Shown: positions 7,623-17,298, counted from the first letter of the stretch. The stretch is DNA of 64,000 nt from Streptomyces sp. SAT1 (GCF_001654495.1 NZ_CP015849.1:2680501-2744500), one strand, 5' to 3'. Made by a program: numbers and translations. The notes: a model not told the origin generated them from the letters alone.

Positions 7623-8876
7623 ATGAGCACCGCCACCGCCGAATCGACGGCGGCACCCGCGAAGAAGCGGGGATCTGGCCTTTTCCAGGGCCTGCAGAAG
7701 GTCGGCCGAAGCCTGCAGCTCCCGATCGCCGTGCTGCCGGCGGCGGGCATTCTGCTGCGTCTGGGGCAGTCGGACGTGCACGACAAGTTCAACCTGCCCG
7801 ACAAGGTCACGGCAGTGTTCGCAACGGCCGGTGGCGCGATCTTCGACAATCTGCCGCTGCTCTTCTGCATCGGTGTCGCCATCGGCTTCGCCAAGAAGTC
7901 GGACGGTTCCACCGCCCTGGCCGCTCTGGTCGGCTTCCTGGTGTACAGCAACGTCCTCAAGGCGTTCCCCGTCACCGAGGCGAAGGTCCAGGCAGGCGCG
8001 GACATAGCCGCCACCTACAACAATCCCGGTGTTCTCGGCGGCATCCTGATGGGTCTGCTGTCGGCCACGCTGTGGCAGCGCTTCCACCGCAAGAAGCTGG
8101 TGGACTGGCTCGGCTTCTTCAACGGCCGCCGCCTGGTCCCGATCATCATGGCCTTCGTCGGCACCGCGATGGGTGTCCTCTTCGGGCTGATCTGGAAGCC
8201 GATCGGCGAGGGCATCTCCGACTTCGGCGAGTGGATCACCGGTCTGGGCGCGGGCGGTGCCGGCCTCTTCGGCCTGATCAACCGTGGTCTGCTGCCGGTC
8301 GGCATGCACCAGTTCGTCAACACCGTCTCCTGGTTCCAGATCGGCGACTTCAAGAACGCGGCCGGCGATGTCGTGCACGGCGACCTCAACCGCTTCTTCG
8401 CGGGTGACCCCACCGCCGGTCAGTTCATGTCCGGCTTCTTCCCGATCATGATGTTCGGCCTGCCGGCCGCCGCCATCGCCATCGCGCACTCCGCTCACCC
8501 CGATCGCCGCAAGGCCGTGATGGGCATGATGATCTCGCTGGCCCTGACCTCGTTCGTCACCGGTGTGACGGAGCCGATCGAGTTCGCGTTCATGTTCATC
8601 GCCCCGCTGCTGTACGTGATCCACGCGGTGCTGACCGCCGTGTCCATGGCGGTCACCTGGGCGCTCGGTGTGCACGCCGGCTTCACCTTCTCCGCCGGCT
8701 TCATCGACTACGCCCTGAATTGGAACCTGGCGACCAAGCCCTGGCTGATCATCCCGATCGGACTGGTCTTCGCGGCGATCTACTACGTGACCTTCCGCTT
8801 CGCCATCACCAAGTTCAACCTCCCCACCCCGGGCCGCGAGCCCGAGGAGGAGGTCGAGGACCTCACCAAGGCGTGA
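7623..8876 (+). CDS. nagE2: N-acetylglucosamine PTS permease EIIC, NagE2
   Basis: The 417-aa product is a GlcNAc-type EIIC that imports and, with NagF, phosphorylates GlcNAc to GlcNAc-6-phosphate. It shares LFQGLQKVGRSLQLPIAVLP, the WLGFFNGRRLVPIIMAF block and GVTEPIEFAFMFIAP with NagE1. ATG 7623 has GGAGGA about 8 nt upstream. Two DasR sites lie directly before the ribosome binding site, and a strong terminator follows. The gene uses C-ending codons, typical of well-expressed Streptomyces genes. Extracellular GlcNAc from the secreted hexosaminidase and chitin pathways would enter here, and the product signals through DasR. Confidence 0.94.
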   Translation: MSTATAESTAAPAKKRGSGLFQGLQKVGRSLQLPIAVLPAAGILLRLGQSDVHDKFNLPDKVTAVFATAGGAIFDNLPLLFCIGVAIGFAKKSDGSTALAALVGFLVYSNVLKAFPVTEAKVQAGADIAATYNNPGVLGGILMGLLSATLWQRFHRKKLVDWLGFFNGRRLVPIIMAFVGTAMGVLFGLIWKPIGEGISDFGEWITGLGAGGAGLFGLINRGLLPVGMHQFVNTVSWFQIGDFKNAAGDVVHGDLNRFFAGDPTAGQFMSGFFPIMMFGLPAAAIAIAHSAHPDRRKAVMGMMISLALTSFVTGVTEPIEFAFMFIAPLLYVIHAVLTAVSMAVTWALGVHAGFTFSAGFIDYALNWNLATKPWLIIPIGLVFAAIYYVTFRFAITKFNLPTPGREPEEEVEDLTKA

Positions 8877-8893
8877 GTGTCCGCAGGACGTGA

Positions 8894-8928
8894 GGAGGCC
8901 CCCCGAGCCGTCAGGCCGGGGGGCCTCC
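8894..8928 (+). terminator. Strong terminator after nagE2
   Basis: GGAGGCCCCCCG (8894-8905) pairs perfectly with CGGGGGGCCTCC (8917-8928), with an 11-nt loop and TTCTC after it. It also serves the convergent MBL gene. Confidence 0.85.
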
Positions 8929-8984
8929 TTCTCATGTCCGTCTTCTCATGTCCGTCAGATCATGCTTCTCATGTCCGTCAGATC
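8929..8984. repeat. Three short direct copies across the stop of the MBL hydrolase gene
   Basis: TTCTCATGTCCGTC occurs three times (near 8929, 8943 and 8966), the last two extended by AGATC. The last copy includes the stop codon of the minus-strand hydrolase gene at 8978-8980. Confidence 0.75.
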
Positions 8985-9730
8985 TCGTACACCGCTCCCG
9001 GCGCCGCCAGTTCCACCGGCCCGTCGTAGACCGCGCGGGCGTCGGCGAGGTTGATCTGCGGGTCGGTCCACGGGGGGACGTGGGTGAGGACCAGGCGGCG
9101 GGCGCCGGCGCGGGTGGCGGACTCGCCGGCCTCGCGGCCGTTGAGGTGGAGGTCGGGGATGTTCTCCTTGCCGTCCGTGAAGGCGGCCTCGCACAGGAAC
9201 AGGTCGGCGTCCCGGGCCAGTTCGTCCAGGGCCTCGCTGACGCCGGTGTCACCGGAGTACGTGAGGGACCGGCCGCCGTGCTCCAGGCGGATGGCGTACG
9301 CCTCCACCGGGTGGGCCACCCGCTCGGTGTGCACGGTGAAGGGGCCGATCTCGGACGTGCCCGGCTTGACCGTGTGGAAGTCGAAGACCTCGCTCATGGA
9401 GGAGGCCGAGGGGGTGTCGGCGTAGGCCGTGGTCAGCCGGTGCTCGGTGCCCTCGGGGCCGTGGACCGGCAGCGGGGCGCAGCGTCCGCCGTCGTACCGG
9501 TAGTAGCGGGCCACGAAGTAGGCGCACATGTCGATGCAGTGGTCGGCGTGCAGATGGCTCAGGAAGATCGCGTCGAGGTCGTAGAGACCGCAGTGGCGCT
9601 GCAGTTCGCCGAGGGCGCCGTTGCCCATGTCGAGGAGCAGCCGGAAGCCGTCGGCCTCTACGAGGTAGCTCGAACAGGCCGATTCCGCGGACGGGAACGA
9701 CCCCGAGCAGCCGACGACGGTGAGCTTCAT
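8978..9730 (-). CDS. Metallo-beta-lactamase fold hydrolase, RNase Z-like
   Basis: The 250-aa product has the metal-binding motif SHLHADH (H59, H61, D63, H64) and further ligands in the GDTG and LTHVPPW regions, arranged as in the RNase Z/phosphodiesterase branch of the metallo-beta-lactamase fold. The N-terminus MKLTVVGCSGSFP is typical of this branch. It lacks the long exosite arm of true tRNase Z, so a cyclic-nucleotide or other phosphodiester substrate is as likely as tRNA. ATG 9730 is the natural start. It converges with nagE2 and is divergent from the PemK-like gene. Confidence 0.88.
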   Translation of the reverse strand: MKLTVVGCSGSFPSAESACSSYLVEADGFRLLLDMGNGALGELQRHCGLYDLDAIFLSHLHADHCIDMCAYFVARYYRYDGGRCAPLPVHGPEGTEHRLTTAYADTPSASSMSEVFDFHTVKPGTSEIGPFTVHTERVAHPVEAYAIRLEHGGRSLTYSGDTGVSEALDELARDADLFLCEAAFTDGKENIPDLHLNGREAGESATRAGARRLVLTHVPPWTDPQINLADARAVYDGPVELAAPGAVYEI

Positions 9731-9941
9731 GGAGCAGAAACCTCCGCTGGCGGGTGGATACAGAAGGTGACGGGGGTCGTGCGGTCCGTCGAGAGTACGG
9801 CGCGCGACGGCCGGTCGCTCCTTTGCACAGGTGGGTTGTGGGCGAACTCACCTGTGGTGTCACCGGTTCGGCTGGACGTGGGGCGCACGAGGTGTGGAAG
9901 AGGGCGCGCAGGGACGCTCGCGCGCCGGTAACGTCGTTCTC

Positions 9942-10406
9942 ATGGACACGTCCTGGTGGCTGGCGCTCGCGGCGGTGGTGCTGCTCGCGCTCGTCGCCAC
10001 GCTCGTCGACGGGTGGGGCCGGGGGCGCCGGCCCGCGGGGCGCAGGTCGCGTCCGCCGGCGCGGCCGAGGGGCCGGGAGGACCGGGGTGCGCCCGCGCGT
10101 CCGCGCCCGGCGGAGATCTGGTGGGCGAACGTGCCCTACGAGGACGGCCCCGGGGCGAAGGACCGGCCCTGCCTGGTGCTGTCCGTGCACGGCAAGCGCG
10201 CCCGGGTCGCCAAGATCACCAGCCGGTACCACGAGGAGCGGGCCGGGGTGATCCCGCTGCCGCCCGGTTCGGTGGGGGACGCGCGGGGCCGTACCAGCTT
10301 CCTGGAGACCGACGAGGTGCGGGAGGTGCCGGTGTGGGACTTCCGGCGCCGGGTGGGGGTCGTGGATCCGGTGCTCTGGGACCAGGTGCGCTACCTGGCC
10401 GGGTGA
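9942..10406 (+). CDS. Membrane-anchored PemK/MazF-like protein
   Basis: The 154-aa product has an N-terminal transmembrane helix (about residues 6-24), a basic Arg/Pro-rich linker, then a PemK/MazF-type domain from about residue 55: RPAEIWWANVPYEDGPGAKDRPCLVLSV, where the family has GEIWWVDF and KxRPxLVLS. MazF relatives are mRNA interferases, but no antitoxin gene is adjacent and the membrane anchor is unusual, so toxin activity is unproven. ATG 9942 has no ribosome binding site; TAACGT (9929-9934) ends 7 nt before it, which fits a leaderless transcript. It converges on the lipoprotein gene. Confidence 0.75.
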   Translation: MDTSWWLALAAVVLLALVATLVDGWGRGRRPAGRRSRPPARPRGREDRGAPARPRPAEIWWANVPYEDGPGAKDRPCLVLSVHGKRARVAKITSRYHEERAGVIPLPPGSVGDARGRTSFLETDEVREVPVWDFRRRVGVVDPVLWDQVRYLAG

Positions 10407-10448
10407 GCCGCGGGCCGGGGCCCGGAACCGGCGCCGTGCGGAACGCTG

Positions 10449-11039
10449 TCACGGCCGGGTCACCCGTACGGTGACCGTCCATTGCGCGATGCCCTGGCAG
10501 GCCATGGTGCCGGGCGAGTTCGCGCACAAGCGGCGCGAGGACGTCAGGCGGGCCGTGCCGGGGGCGGTGGCGGTGTAGGCGGCGAGCGCGTCGCCCGGCA
10601 GGATCACGATGCCGGCGTCGGCGCCCTTGAGGACGCCACCGCCACCGCTGAGCGTCACGGGTGTCCAGGGGCGGTCCTCGGTGCCGTCCAGGGTGAGCCG
10701 CAGATAGCCGCCGACGGTGAGGCAGACGGTGCGGCCGCCGTCGGCGGCGGTGAGGTCGGCGTGGCCGGTGCAGCCGGGCGGGGTCGGCGCGGAGGCGGAG
10801 GCCGGCGGGGAGGCCGGGGCGGAGGGCGCGGTGCTCCCGCCGCTCGCGGAGACCGTGGGGGTCGCGGGGGTCCTGGGGTTCGTGGGGGCTGTCGCGGCCG
10901 GTGCGGAGGCGGGGGCCGTGGTGCCCGGGGATCCGCCGCCGCCCTTGCCGTCCTGCGGTGTGCCGCAGGACGCGAGGAGCAGGGCCGTCGCCGTCGCGGC
11001 GGTGGCGAGGGTGGTGCGGTGGAGCGTCGTACGGCGCAT
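10449..11039 (-). CDS. Lipoprotein with Ala/Pro/Thr linker and beta-rich C-terminal domain
   Basis: The 196-aa product has a signal peptide and lipobox LLASC (Cys25), a 60-residue Ala/Pro/Ser/Thr linker that spans the cell wall, and a C-terminal domain of about 105 residues with four Cys and beta-strand patterning (LRLTLDGTEDRPWTPVTLSG). That pattern faintly recalls chagasin-type protease inhibitors, which would be of interest beside a secreted protease gene, but the similarity is too weak for a call. It is transcribed on the same strand as, and downstream of, the sedolisin gene, with 252 bp between them. Confidence 0.7.
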   Translation of the reverse strand: MRRTTLHRTTLATAATATALLLASCGTPQDGKGGGGSPGTTAPASAPAATAPTNPRTPATPTVSASGGSTAPSAPASPPASASAPTPPGCTGHADLTAADGGRTVCLTVGGYLRLTLDGTEDRPWTPVTLSGGGGVLKGADAGIVILPGDALAAYTATAPGTARLTSSRRLCANSPGTMACQGIAQWTVTVRVTRP

Positions 11040-11182
11040 GGGGGCCGCCTTTCTGCTGTCCCGTTCCCGGTGGCCGGTGCCCTGGTGCCGATGTGACGTT
11101 TCTCCAGCACATCAGGATCCCCGGCCCCGCGCACGCCGGGACCCCGGCCGGTGGCTCCGGCCGGGGACGCGGTGTGCGGGTC

Positions 11183-11280
11183 CGTGACCAGCAGGTGTAC
11201 GGACGCGCGTGACCAGCAGGTGTACGGACGCGTGATCAGCGGTGTGCCGGTGGGTGACCGGCTGTGTGCCGGTGCGTGGC
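11183..11280. repeat. Tandem 25-bp repeat downstream of the sedolisin gene
   Basis: A 25-bp unit beginning CGTGACCAGCAGGTGTACGG occurs at 11183-11207 and 11208-11232, followed by two decayed copies up to about 11280. It lies in the 3' flank of the protease gene ending at 11292. Confidence 0.8.
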
Positions 11281-11291
11281 GGGCGGGGCGG

Positions 11292-13364
11292 TCAGCCGGT
11301 CGTCAGGGCCGCGTCGTCGACGACGAAGCTGGTCTGCAGGGAGCCGTCCTCGGCGCCGCTGAACTTCAGCGTGGCGCTGGAGCCCGCCAGCGACGACAGG
11401 TCGACGGTCTTCTGCGCGTAGCCGGTGGCCGCGTCCAGGTTGGAGTAGGTGGCCAGGGTCTTGCCGCCCGCGGTCACCGTCAGCTTGTCGTAGGCGGTGG
11501 TGCGGGTGGTCTCCGCCGTGTCGACGTGCAGGTAGTAGGTGAGGGTGGCCTTGCAGCCCGCCGGGATCGTCACCGTCTGGGACAGGGTGTCGGTGTGCGT
11601 GGTGCCGTAGCCGTCGAGCCATGCCTTGTACGAGCCGCCGTGGGCGGCCTCACCGCTGTCGGTGGTGATGACGCCGCTGGAGGCGGTCCAGGAGGAGCCG
11701 CCCGACTCGAAGCCGGGGTTGCCGAGCAGCTGGGCGGCGGTGCAGGTGCCGCCCCCGCCGGTGCCGACGGTCCAGGTGAAGGAGGCGGAGCCGGTGGCGC
11801 CGGTGGAGTCCTTCGCGGTGACCGTGACCTGGTAGGTCCCGGCGGTGGAGGCGGTGCCGGTGATCAGGCCGGTGGAGCCGTTGACGGACAGGCCGGCCGG
11901 CAGGCCGGTGGCGGTGTAGGTGAGGGCCGCGCCCGCGCTGTCGGTGGCGTGTATCTGGAGGCTGACGGAGCCGCCGACGGTGGTGGACTGGCTGCCGGGG
12001 TCGGTGACGGTGACCGTGTTGCCGGTGGAGCCGCCCGCGGTGAAGGCGGCGGTGCCGCTGGGGGTGCCCCAGCCGGTCGGGCCGTCGTAGCCGGCGGCCG
12101 CCCGGCAGAAGTAGGCGGTGGAGCAGGAGCCGTTGGAGCCGCTGGTCACGTCGTTCAGGTTGCCGGTGTGGCCGTAGGGATACTTCGCCGGGTAGTCGCC
12201 CGCGCCCGGGGTGCCCGCCAGGGCGTAGACGCCGGCGATGATCGGCGCGGAGGCGCTGGTGCCGCCGTAGACGGCCCAGCCGCTGCCGCCGTAGGTGTCG
12301 TAGACGGCGACGCCGGTGGCCGGGTCGGCGACCGCGGAGACGTCGGCCTCCATGCGCTTGGCGCAGCCGGTGTCGGTCTGCCAGCTCGGCTTCGGGTCGT
12401 AGGCGGAGCAGCCGGAGCCGGTGCCCTCGGTGGAGTTGGTGTTCCAGACCGTCTCGTTCCAGCCGCGGGAGTTGGACGCGGTGGTGAGCGCGGTGCCGCC
12501 GACGGCGGTCACGTACTGGGAGGTCGCCGGGTACTCGGCGCCGTAGCCGGAGTCGCCCGAGGAGACGGTGATCGCGACGCCCGGGTGCTTGAAGTACTGG
12601 CTGTCCAGGCTGGTCTGCGAGGACTCCTCGTCGCCGCCCCAGCTGTTGGAGACGAACTTGGCGCCGAGCGCGACGGCCTCGTTCTCGGCGGTGCCGAGGT
12701 CGGCGTCGGTGGGCGAGTCGGCCTCCACCAGGATGATGTTGCAGTTGGGGCAGACCGCGCTGACCATGTCGATGTCGAGCGCCTCCTCACCGGCCCAGCC
12801 GCTGTCGTTGGTCGGCAGGGAGGTGGTGGAGCCGGTCTGGCTGACCTGCTTGAAGCAGCCGTTGGCCTTGGTGCAGGCGGACAGGCCGAACTGCGAGCGG
12901 TAGGTGGCCAGGTCGGACTCGGCGTTGGGGTCGTTGTAGGCGTCGACCACCGCGACCGTCAGGCCGGAGCCGCCCGAGGAGGGCAGGTTGTAGGCGCTGT
13001 GCAGGTTGGCCGGGGAGAGGCCGGAGGGCGCGGCGGCGAGCGCCGAGGCCAGCCGCTGCTGGATGTCGGTGCGGCGCTGGGCGAAGCAGCTGGCCTCGCC
13101 GGGCCGGGCGTCGGCGCACAGCCGGGTCGTGGGGACCTTCTGTCCGGCCGTGCCGGTGCTGTGCAGGACCTGCCGCTCGGGGGCGGTGAGGGCGTGCGCG
13201 TTCTGGGCGGCCCTGCCGGTGTCCGGGTGCGCGGCGGCGGGCTGGGCCGCCCCTGCGGTCGGTGCCGCGACGAACCCGGTGACCGTGAGGGCGAGGGCGG
13301 GGAAGGCGACGGCGAGGAGTCGGCGCGGACTCCGTCTCCGGCTGCTCGGGCGTGACTCACGCAT
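11292..13364 (-). CDS. Secreted S53 (sedolisin) family protease with Ig-like and C-terminal beta domains
   Basis: The 690-aa product starts with a signal peptide (basic residues, then a hydrophobic core ending AGAA near residue 40), a propeptide, and a sedolisin catalytic domain. The catalytic set is visible: E193 and D197 in GEEALDID, oxyanion D271 in SSGDSG, and nucleophile S370 in [10 protein letters not shown] putative Ig-like domain follows (about 450-535) with [18 protein letters not shown], then a C-terminal jelly-roll-like domain (about 540-690) of the type that aids binding to substrate or cell wall. It should digest proteins outside the cell at low pH. The ATG at 13364 gives the full signal peptide. 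Confidence 0.9.
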   Translation of the reverse strand: MRESRPSSRRRSPRRLLAVAFPALALTVTGFVAAPTAGAAQPAAAHPDTGRAAQNAHALTAPERQVLHSTGTAGQKVPTTRLCADARPGEASCFAQRRTDIQQRLASALAAAPSGLSPANLHSAYNLPSSGGSGLTVAVVDAYNDPNAESDLATYRSQFGLSACTKANGCFKQVSQTGSTTSLPTNDSGWAGEEALDIDMVSAVCPNCNIILVEADSPTDADLGTAENEAVALGAKFVSNSWGGDEESSQTSLDSQYFKHPGVAITVSSGDSGYGAEYPATSQYVTAVGGTALTTASNSRGWNETVWNTNSTEGTGSGCSAYDPKPSWQTDTGCAKRMEADVSAVADPATGVAVYDTYGGSGWAVYGGTSASAPIIAGVYALAGTPGAGDYPAKYPYGHTGNLNDVTSGSNGSCSTAYFCRAAAGYDGPTGWGTPSGTAAFTAGGSTGNTVTVTDPGSQSTTVGGSVSLQIHATDSAGAALTYTATGLPAGLSVNGSTGLITGTASTAGTYQVTVTAKDSTGATGSASFTWTVGTGGGGTCTAAQLLGNPGFESGGSSWTASSGVITTDSGEAAHGGSYKAWLDGYGTTHTDTLSQTVTIPAGCKATLTYYLHVDTAETTRTTAYDKLTVTAGGKTLATYSNLDAATGYAQKTVDLSSLAGSSATLKFSGAEDGSLQTSFVVDDAALTTG

Positions 13365-13461
13365 GGGGGTACTGCCTCCGTTGACGTGGGGATCGCACTG
13401 GTCGGGCAGCCCGTGACGCGCGTGGCGGCGGCAGCCGCGCAGTCATGAGCATGACACTCCA

Positions 13462-13498
13462 CACCCTGTACGCCGCGTGATCGTGACATGACAGGGTG
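13462..13498. promoter_or_regulatory. Inverted repeat in the sedolisin upstream region
   Basis: CACCCTGT (13462-13469) and ACAGGGTG (13491-13498) are perfect inverted arms with a 21-bp spacer, about 100 bp before the protease start. A role as operator is only a guess. The rest of 13365-13713 holds no gene or other clear signal. Confidence 0.3.
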
Positions 13499-13719
13499 CG
13501 CCAGGAACGTAGCCCCGGGCCGCCGGGGGACGGCAGTACCGGAGGGATTTCTTTGCCCCTCCATAGGATGAGATTGGCCCCCTCGTGGGAGGGGGCTGGG
13601 ACGTGCTTGAGACGGGCCGGGCCCGGTCCGGACCGGCCTCACGACCCTTCCGGGACCGCTCCCACGATGCTTCCGGGACCGGCCTCACGGCTCCCGCGGG
13701 CGGGGTGCCGGCGCGGTGG

Positions 13720-14676
<957 letters not shown>

Positions 14677-14687
14677 TCAGCGGCCGT

Positions 14688-14966
14688 TCAGCGCATGCCG
14701 CCGGCGACCGCCGGCAGGATCGTCACGTTGTCGCCGTCGGCGAGCTTGGTGCTGATGCCGTCCAGGAAGCGGACGTCCTCGTCGTTCAGGTAGACGTTGA
14801 CGAAGCGGCGCAGCTGCTCGCCGTCCACGATGCGCGCCTGGATGCCCGGGTGCCGGACCTCCAGGTCGGCGAAGAGCGCGGCGATGGTCTCCCCGTTGCC
14901 CTCCACGGCCTTCTGCCCGTCGGTGTAGGTGCGGAGGATGGTCGGGATGCGGACCTCGATGGCCAT
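14688..14966 (-). CDS. cysO: Sulfur carrier protein CysO (MoaD/ThiS-like)
   Basis: The 92-aa product is a ubiquitin-fold sulfur carrier close to mycobacterial CysO (RIPTILR, RFVNVYLNDEDVRF, VTILPAVAGG). The carrier needs a free C-terminal Gly-Gly to form the thiocarboxylate, yet here two residues follow: G89-G90-M91-R92. They would have to be cut off first, for which the upstream JAMM protease is a candidate. The gene is followed closely by cysM. ATG 14966 has CAGGAG about 8 nt before it. The thiocarboxylating enzyme (MoeZ type) is not in the window. Confidence 0.92.
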   Translation of the reverse strand: MAIEVRIPTILRTYTDGQKAVEGNGETIAALFADLEVRHPGIQARIVDGEQLRRFVNVYLNDEDVRFLDGISTKLADGDNVTILPAVAGGMR

Positions 14967-15014
14967 GGGTGCGGGCTCCTGTCAGGAAGATGTCGTCGGA
15001 TCGGGGGGCGCGCG

Positions 15015-15047
15015 AGAAAGGGCCCCCGGGCGTTCGGCCCCCGGGGA
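15015..15047 (-). terminator. Attenuator-like hairpin between the cysteine leader peptide and cysO
   Basis: On the minus strand a GC-rich imperfect stem (CCCC and GGG pairing with CCC and GGGG across a 2-nt bulge) is followed by CCCTTTCTC. It starts 40 nt after the leader-peptide stop and ends about 50 nt before cysO, the arrangement of transcription attenuation. Confidence 0.5.
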
Positions 15048-15086
15048 GCGCCGCGGCTCACGGCCGTACGGCGGCGGCAGGGAACG

Positions 15087-15182
15087 TCAACAGATGGCGC
15101 TGTTCAACCTGCACAGGTCGACGTGCAGCCGCGCCACGAGCAGCGTGCCCGGGATCTCGTCGCTCACGTCGTGGAGAACCAT
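15087..15182 (-). CDS. Cysteine leader peptide (attenuation uORF)
   Basis: A 31-residue frame ends in ARLHVDLCRLNSAIC, with Cys codons at positions 24 and 31, the second just before the stop. Very similar short peptides ending in this pattern precede sulfur and cysteine genes in Streptomyces, and cysteine-rich leaderless uORFs attenuate such operons in mycobacteria. Ribosome stalling at the Cys codons when cysteinyl-tRNA is low would favour read-through of the hairpin downstream. ATG 15182 is preceded by TACGAT ending 6 nt upstream with no ribosome binding site, which fits a leaderless start. The gene lies between mec and cysO, so cysO-cysM can be controlled separately from mec. Confidence 0.8.
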   Translation of the reverse strand: MVLHDVSDEIPGTLLVARLHVDLCRLNSAIC

Positions 15183-15270
15183 GGGCTCATCGTATCGATT
15201 CCCGGTCCGCACCCTGGAATGTGATCTCACCCTGCGGACGCCCGGCATCCGCGGTGCGAGACGCGCCCTG

Positions 15271-15693
15271 TCAGTACGCCGCCACGACCGTCACCTCCTC
15301 CTCGGTGACCTCGCCCTCCACGATGCGGAACGAGCGGAACTGGAACGGGCCCGCCTCGTCGGTGTCGGCGGTGGACACCAGGACGTAGTGGGCGCCGGGC
15401 TCGTTGGCGTAGGAGATGTCGGTGCGCGAGGGGTACGCCTCGGTCGCGGTGTGGGAGTGGTAGATGATCACCGGCTCCTCGTCGCGGTCGTCCATCTCGC
15501 GGTAGAGCTTGAGCAGGTCCTGCGAGTCGAACTCGTAGAAGGTGGGCGAGCGGGCCGCGTTCAGCATCGGGACGAACCGCTCGGGGCGTCCGGTGCCGAC
15601 GGGTCCGGCGACCACTCCGCACGCCTCGTCGGGGTGGTCCGCGCGGGCGTGGGCGACGATCTGGTCGTGGAGCGACTGGGTGATGGTCAGCAT
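15271..15693 (-). CDS. mec: Mec-type JAMM (M67) metalloprotease of CysO-cysteine metabolism
   Basis: The 140-aa product carries the complete JAMM zinc site: E23 in DEACG, then HSH followed by seven residues, Ser, two residues and Asp (HSHTATEAYPSRTD). In M. tuberculosis Mec releases cysteine from the CysO-cysteine adduct; the gene lies upstream of cysO and cysM on the same strand here too. Because CysO in this strain ends GGMR, the enzyme may also trim the two extra residues, as QbsD does for QbsE in thioquinolobactin synthesis. ATG 15693 gives the usual length. Confidence 0.9.
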   Translation of the reverse strand: MLTITQSLHDQIVAHARADHPDEACGVVAGPVGTGRPERFVPMLNAARSPTFYEFDSQDLLKLYREMDDRDEEPVIIYHSHTATEAYPSRTDISYANEPGAHYVLVSTADTDEAGPFQFRSFRIVEGEVTEEEVTVVAAY

Positions 15694-15876
15694 GGGCCAC
15701 AGGATAAGCAGGAAAGCAGAACGGCCCGCGGCGCGCCGGTCACGCCCGGCGGAAGGCGGACGGGCCGCCCCGTACCGGTGAGTGGTACGGGACGGCCCAT
15801 ATGCCGGACGCCCTGAGCGGCGGCCGGAGCGGTTCCCACGAGCGGCCGCTCCGGCCGGACGTCCTGCGGGAGGAGG

Positions 15877-17298
15877 TCAGCGCCTGCTGAAGGCGGCGGC
15901 CTCCGGGTTGCGGCGCTTGAGCACCAGGTAGGCGACGGCGAGGACCAGGCCCCACGCCGGCGCGCAGTACAGCGAGACCCGGGCGTCCTTGTCGATGCCC
16001 ATCAGCACGATCACCATGCCGATGAAGGCGAGCGCGAACACGCTGGCCCAGACGCCGCCGGGGGCACGGAACTCCGAGACGGGCAGCTCGCCGCGGTCGG
16101 ACTTGCGGCGGTAGCGGATCTGGCAGACCAGGATGACGATCCAGGCCCACATGCCGGAGATGGTCGCGAAGGACACCACGTAGTCGAACGCCTTGCCCGG
16201 CCACTGGTAGTTGATCCAGACGCCCACCAGCATCAGCGCGGCGGAGAACGTCGTGCCGATCAGCGGGGTGCCGCTGCTGGTCAGCCTGGTGAAGAAGCGC
16301 GGTCCCTGGCTGTTGAGCGCGAGGTCGCGCAGCATGCGGCCGGTGGAGTACATGCCCGAGTTGCAGGAGGACAGGGCGGCGGTGAGCACCACGAAGTTCA
16401 CGATGCCGGCGCCGGCGGGCAGGCCCATCTTCTGGAAGGCGACCACGAAGGGGCTCTCGCCGGCGTGGAAGGCGGTCCACGGCACGACCGACAGGATCAT
16501 GATCAGCGCGCCGACGTAGAAGACGGCGATGCGCCACGGCACGGTGTTGATCGCCCGGGGCAGCACGGTCCTGGGGTCCTTGGACTCACCCGCCGTCACA
16601 CCGACCAGCTCGACGGCGAGGAAGGCGAACATCACCATCTGGAGGGTCATCAGCGTGTTGCCGACGCCGTGCGGGAAGAAGCCGCCCTCGTTCCACAGGT
16701 GCGAGACGGAGGCGGTGTCGCCCGCGTCGGAGAAGCCGATCGTGAGGACGCCCACGCAGATCAGGATCATGCCGATGATGGCGGTGACCTTGACCATGGA
16801 GAACCAGAACTCCAGCTCGCCGAAGAGCTTCACGGAGATCAGGTTGGCGCCGTAGAGCACGACGGTGAAGACCAGCGCCGAGACCCACTGCGGGATCTCG
16901 AACCAGTACGTCATGTACGCCGCCGCCGCGGTGACCTCGGTGATGCCGGTGACGACCCAGAACAGCCAGTAGGTCCAGCCGGTCACGAAGCCCGCGAAGG
17001 GGCCGATGAACTGGCGCGCGTACTCCGAGAAGGAACCGGAGACCGGGCGGTACATCAGCAGCTCGCCGAGCGCCCGCATGATGAGGAAGATGACGAAGCC
17101 GGCGACCGCGTACGCCAGGATGATGCTGGGTCCGGCCTTGGAGATGCTCTTGCCCGCACCGAGGAACAGACCGGTGCCGATGGCACCGCCGATGGCGATC
17201 ATCTGGATCTGCCGGGCACCGAGCCCGCGCTGATACCCCTCGCCGTCCGGCACGGCCTCCGTGCCGGCGCGTTCTTTCTCGACCCGCGCTGAGGTCAT
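15877..17298 (-). CDS. Amino-acid permease of the APC superfamily (AAT type)
   Basis: From ATG 17298 the product is 473 aa with about 12 membrane helices. The N-terminal block GLGARQIQMIAIGGAIGTGLF, the ALGELLMY motif and GAGESKDP-like AGESKDPRTVLPRAI are typical of the AAT family (proline, aromatic amino acid, GABA or D-Ala/Gly permeases). Substrate cannot be fixed from motifs. The start is chosen because GGAGAAAGG lies about 10 nt upstream and the extra 56 upstream residues lack membrane or family features. It is a single-gene unit with its promoter in the 425-bp gap upstream. Confidence 0.88.
   Translation of the reverse strand: MTSARVEKERAGTEAVPDGEGYQRGLGARQIQMIAIGGAIGTGLFLGAGKSISKAGPSIILAYAVAGFVIFLIMRALGELLMYRPVSGSFSEYARQFIGPFAGFVTGWTYWLFWVVTGITEVTAAAAYMTYWFEIPQWVSALVFTVVLYGANLISVKLFGELEFWFSMVKVTAIIGMILICVGVLTIGFSDAGDTASVSHLWNEGGFFPHGVGNTLMTLQMVMFAFLAVELVGVTAGESKDPRTVLPRAINTVPWRIAVFYVGALIMILSVVPWTAFHAGESPFVVAFQKMGLPAGAGIVNFVVLTAALSSCNSGMYSTGRMLRDLALNSQGPRFFTRLTSSGTPLIGTTFSAALMLVGVWINYQWPGKAFDYVVSFATISGMWAWIVILVCQIRYRRKSDRGELPVSEFRAPGGVWASVFALAFIGMVIVLMGIDKDARVSLYCAPAWGLVLAVAYLVLKRRNPEAAAFSRR

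Noticed and set aside
11151..13355. Long open frame on the plus strand opposite the sedolisin gene
   Set aside because: It is the antisense shadow of a protein with clear S53 catalytic motifs, and its translation is Gly/Ala/Val low complexity without family blocks.
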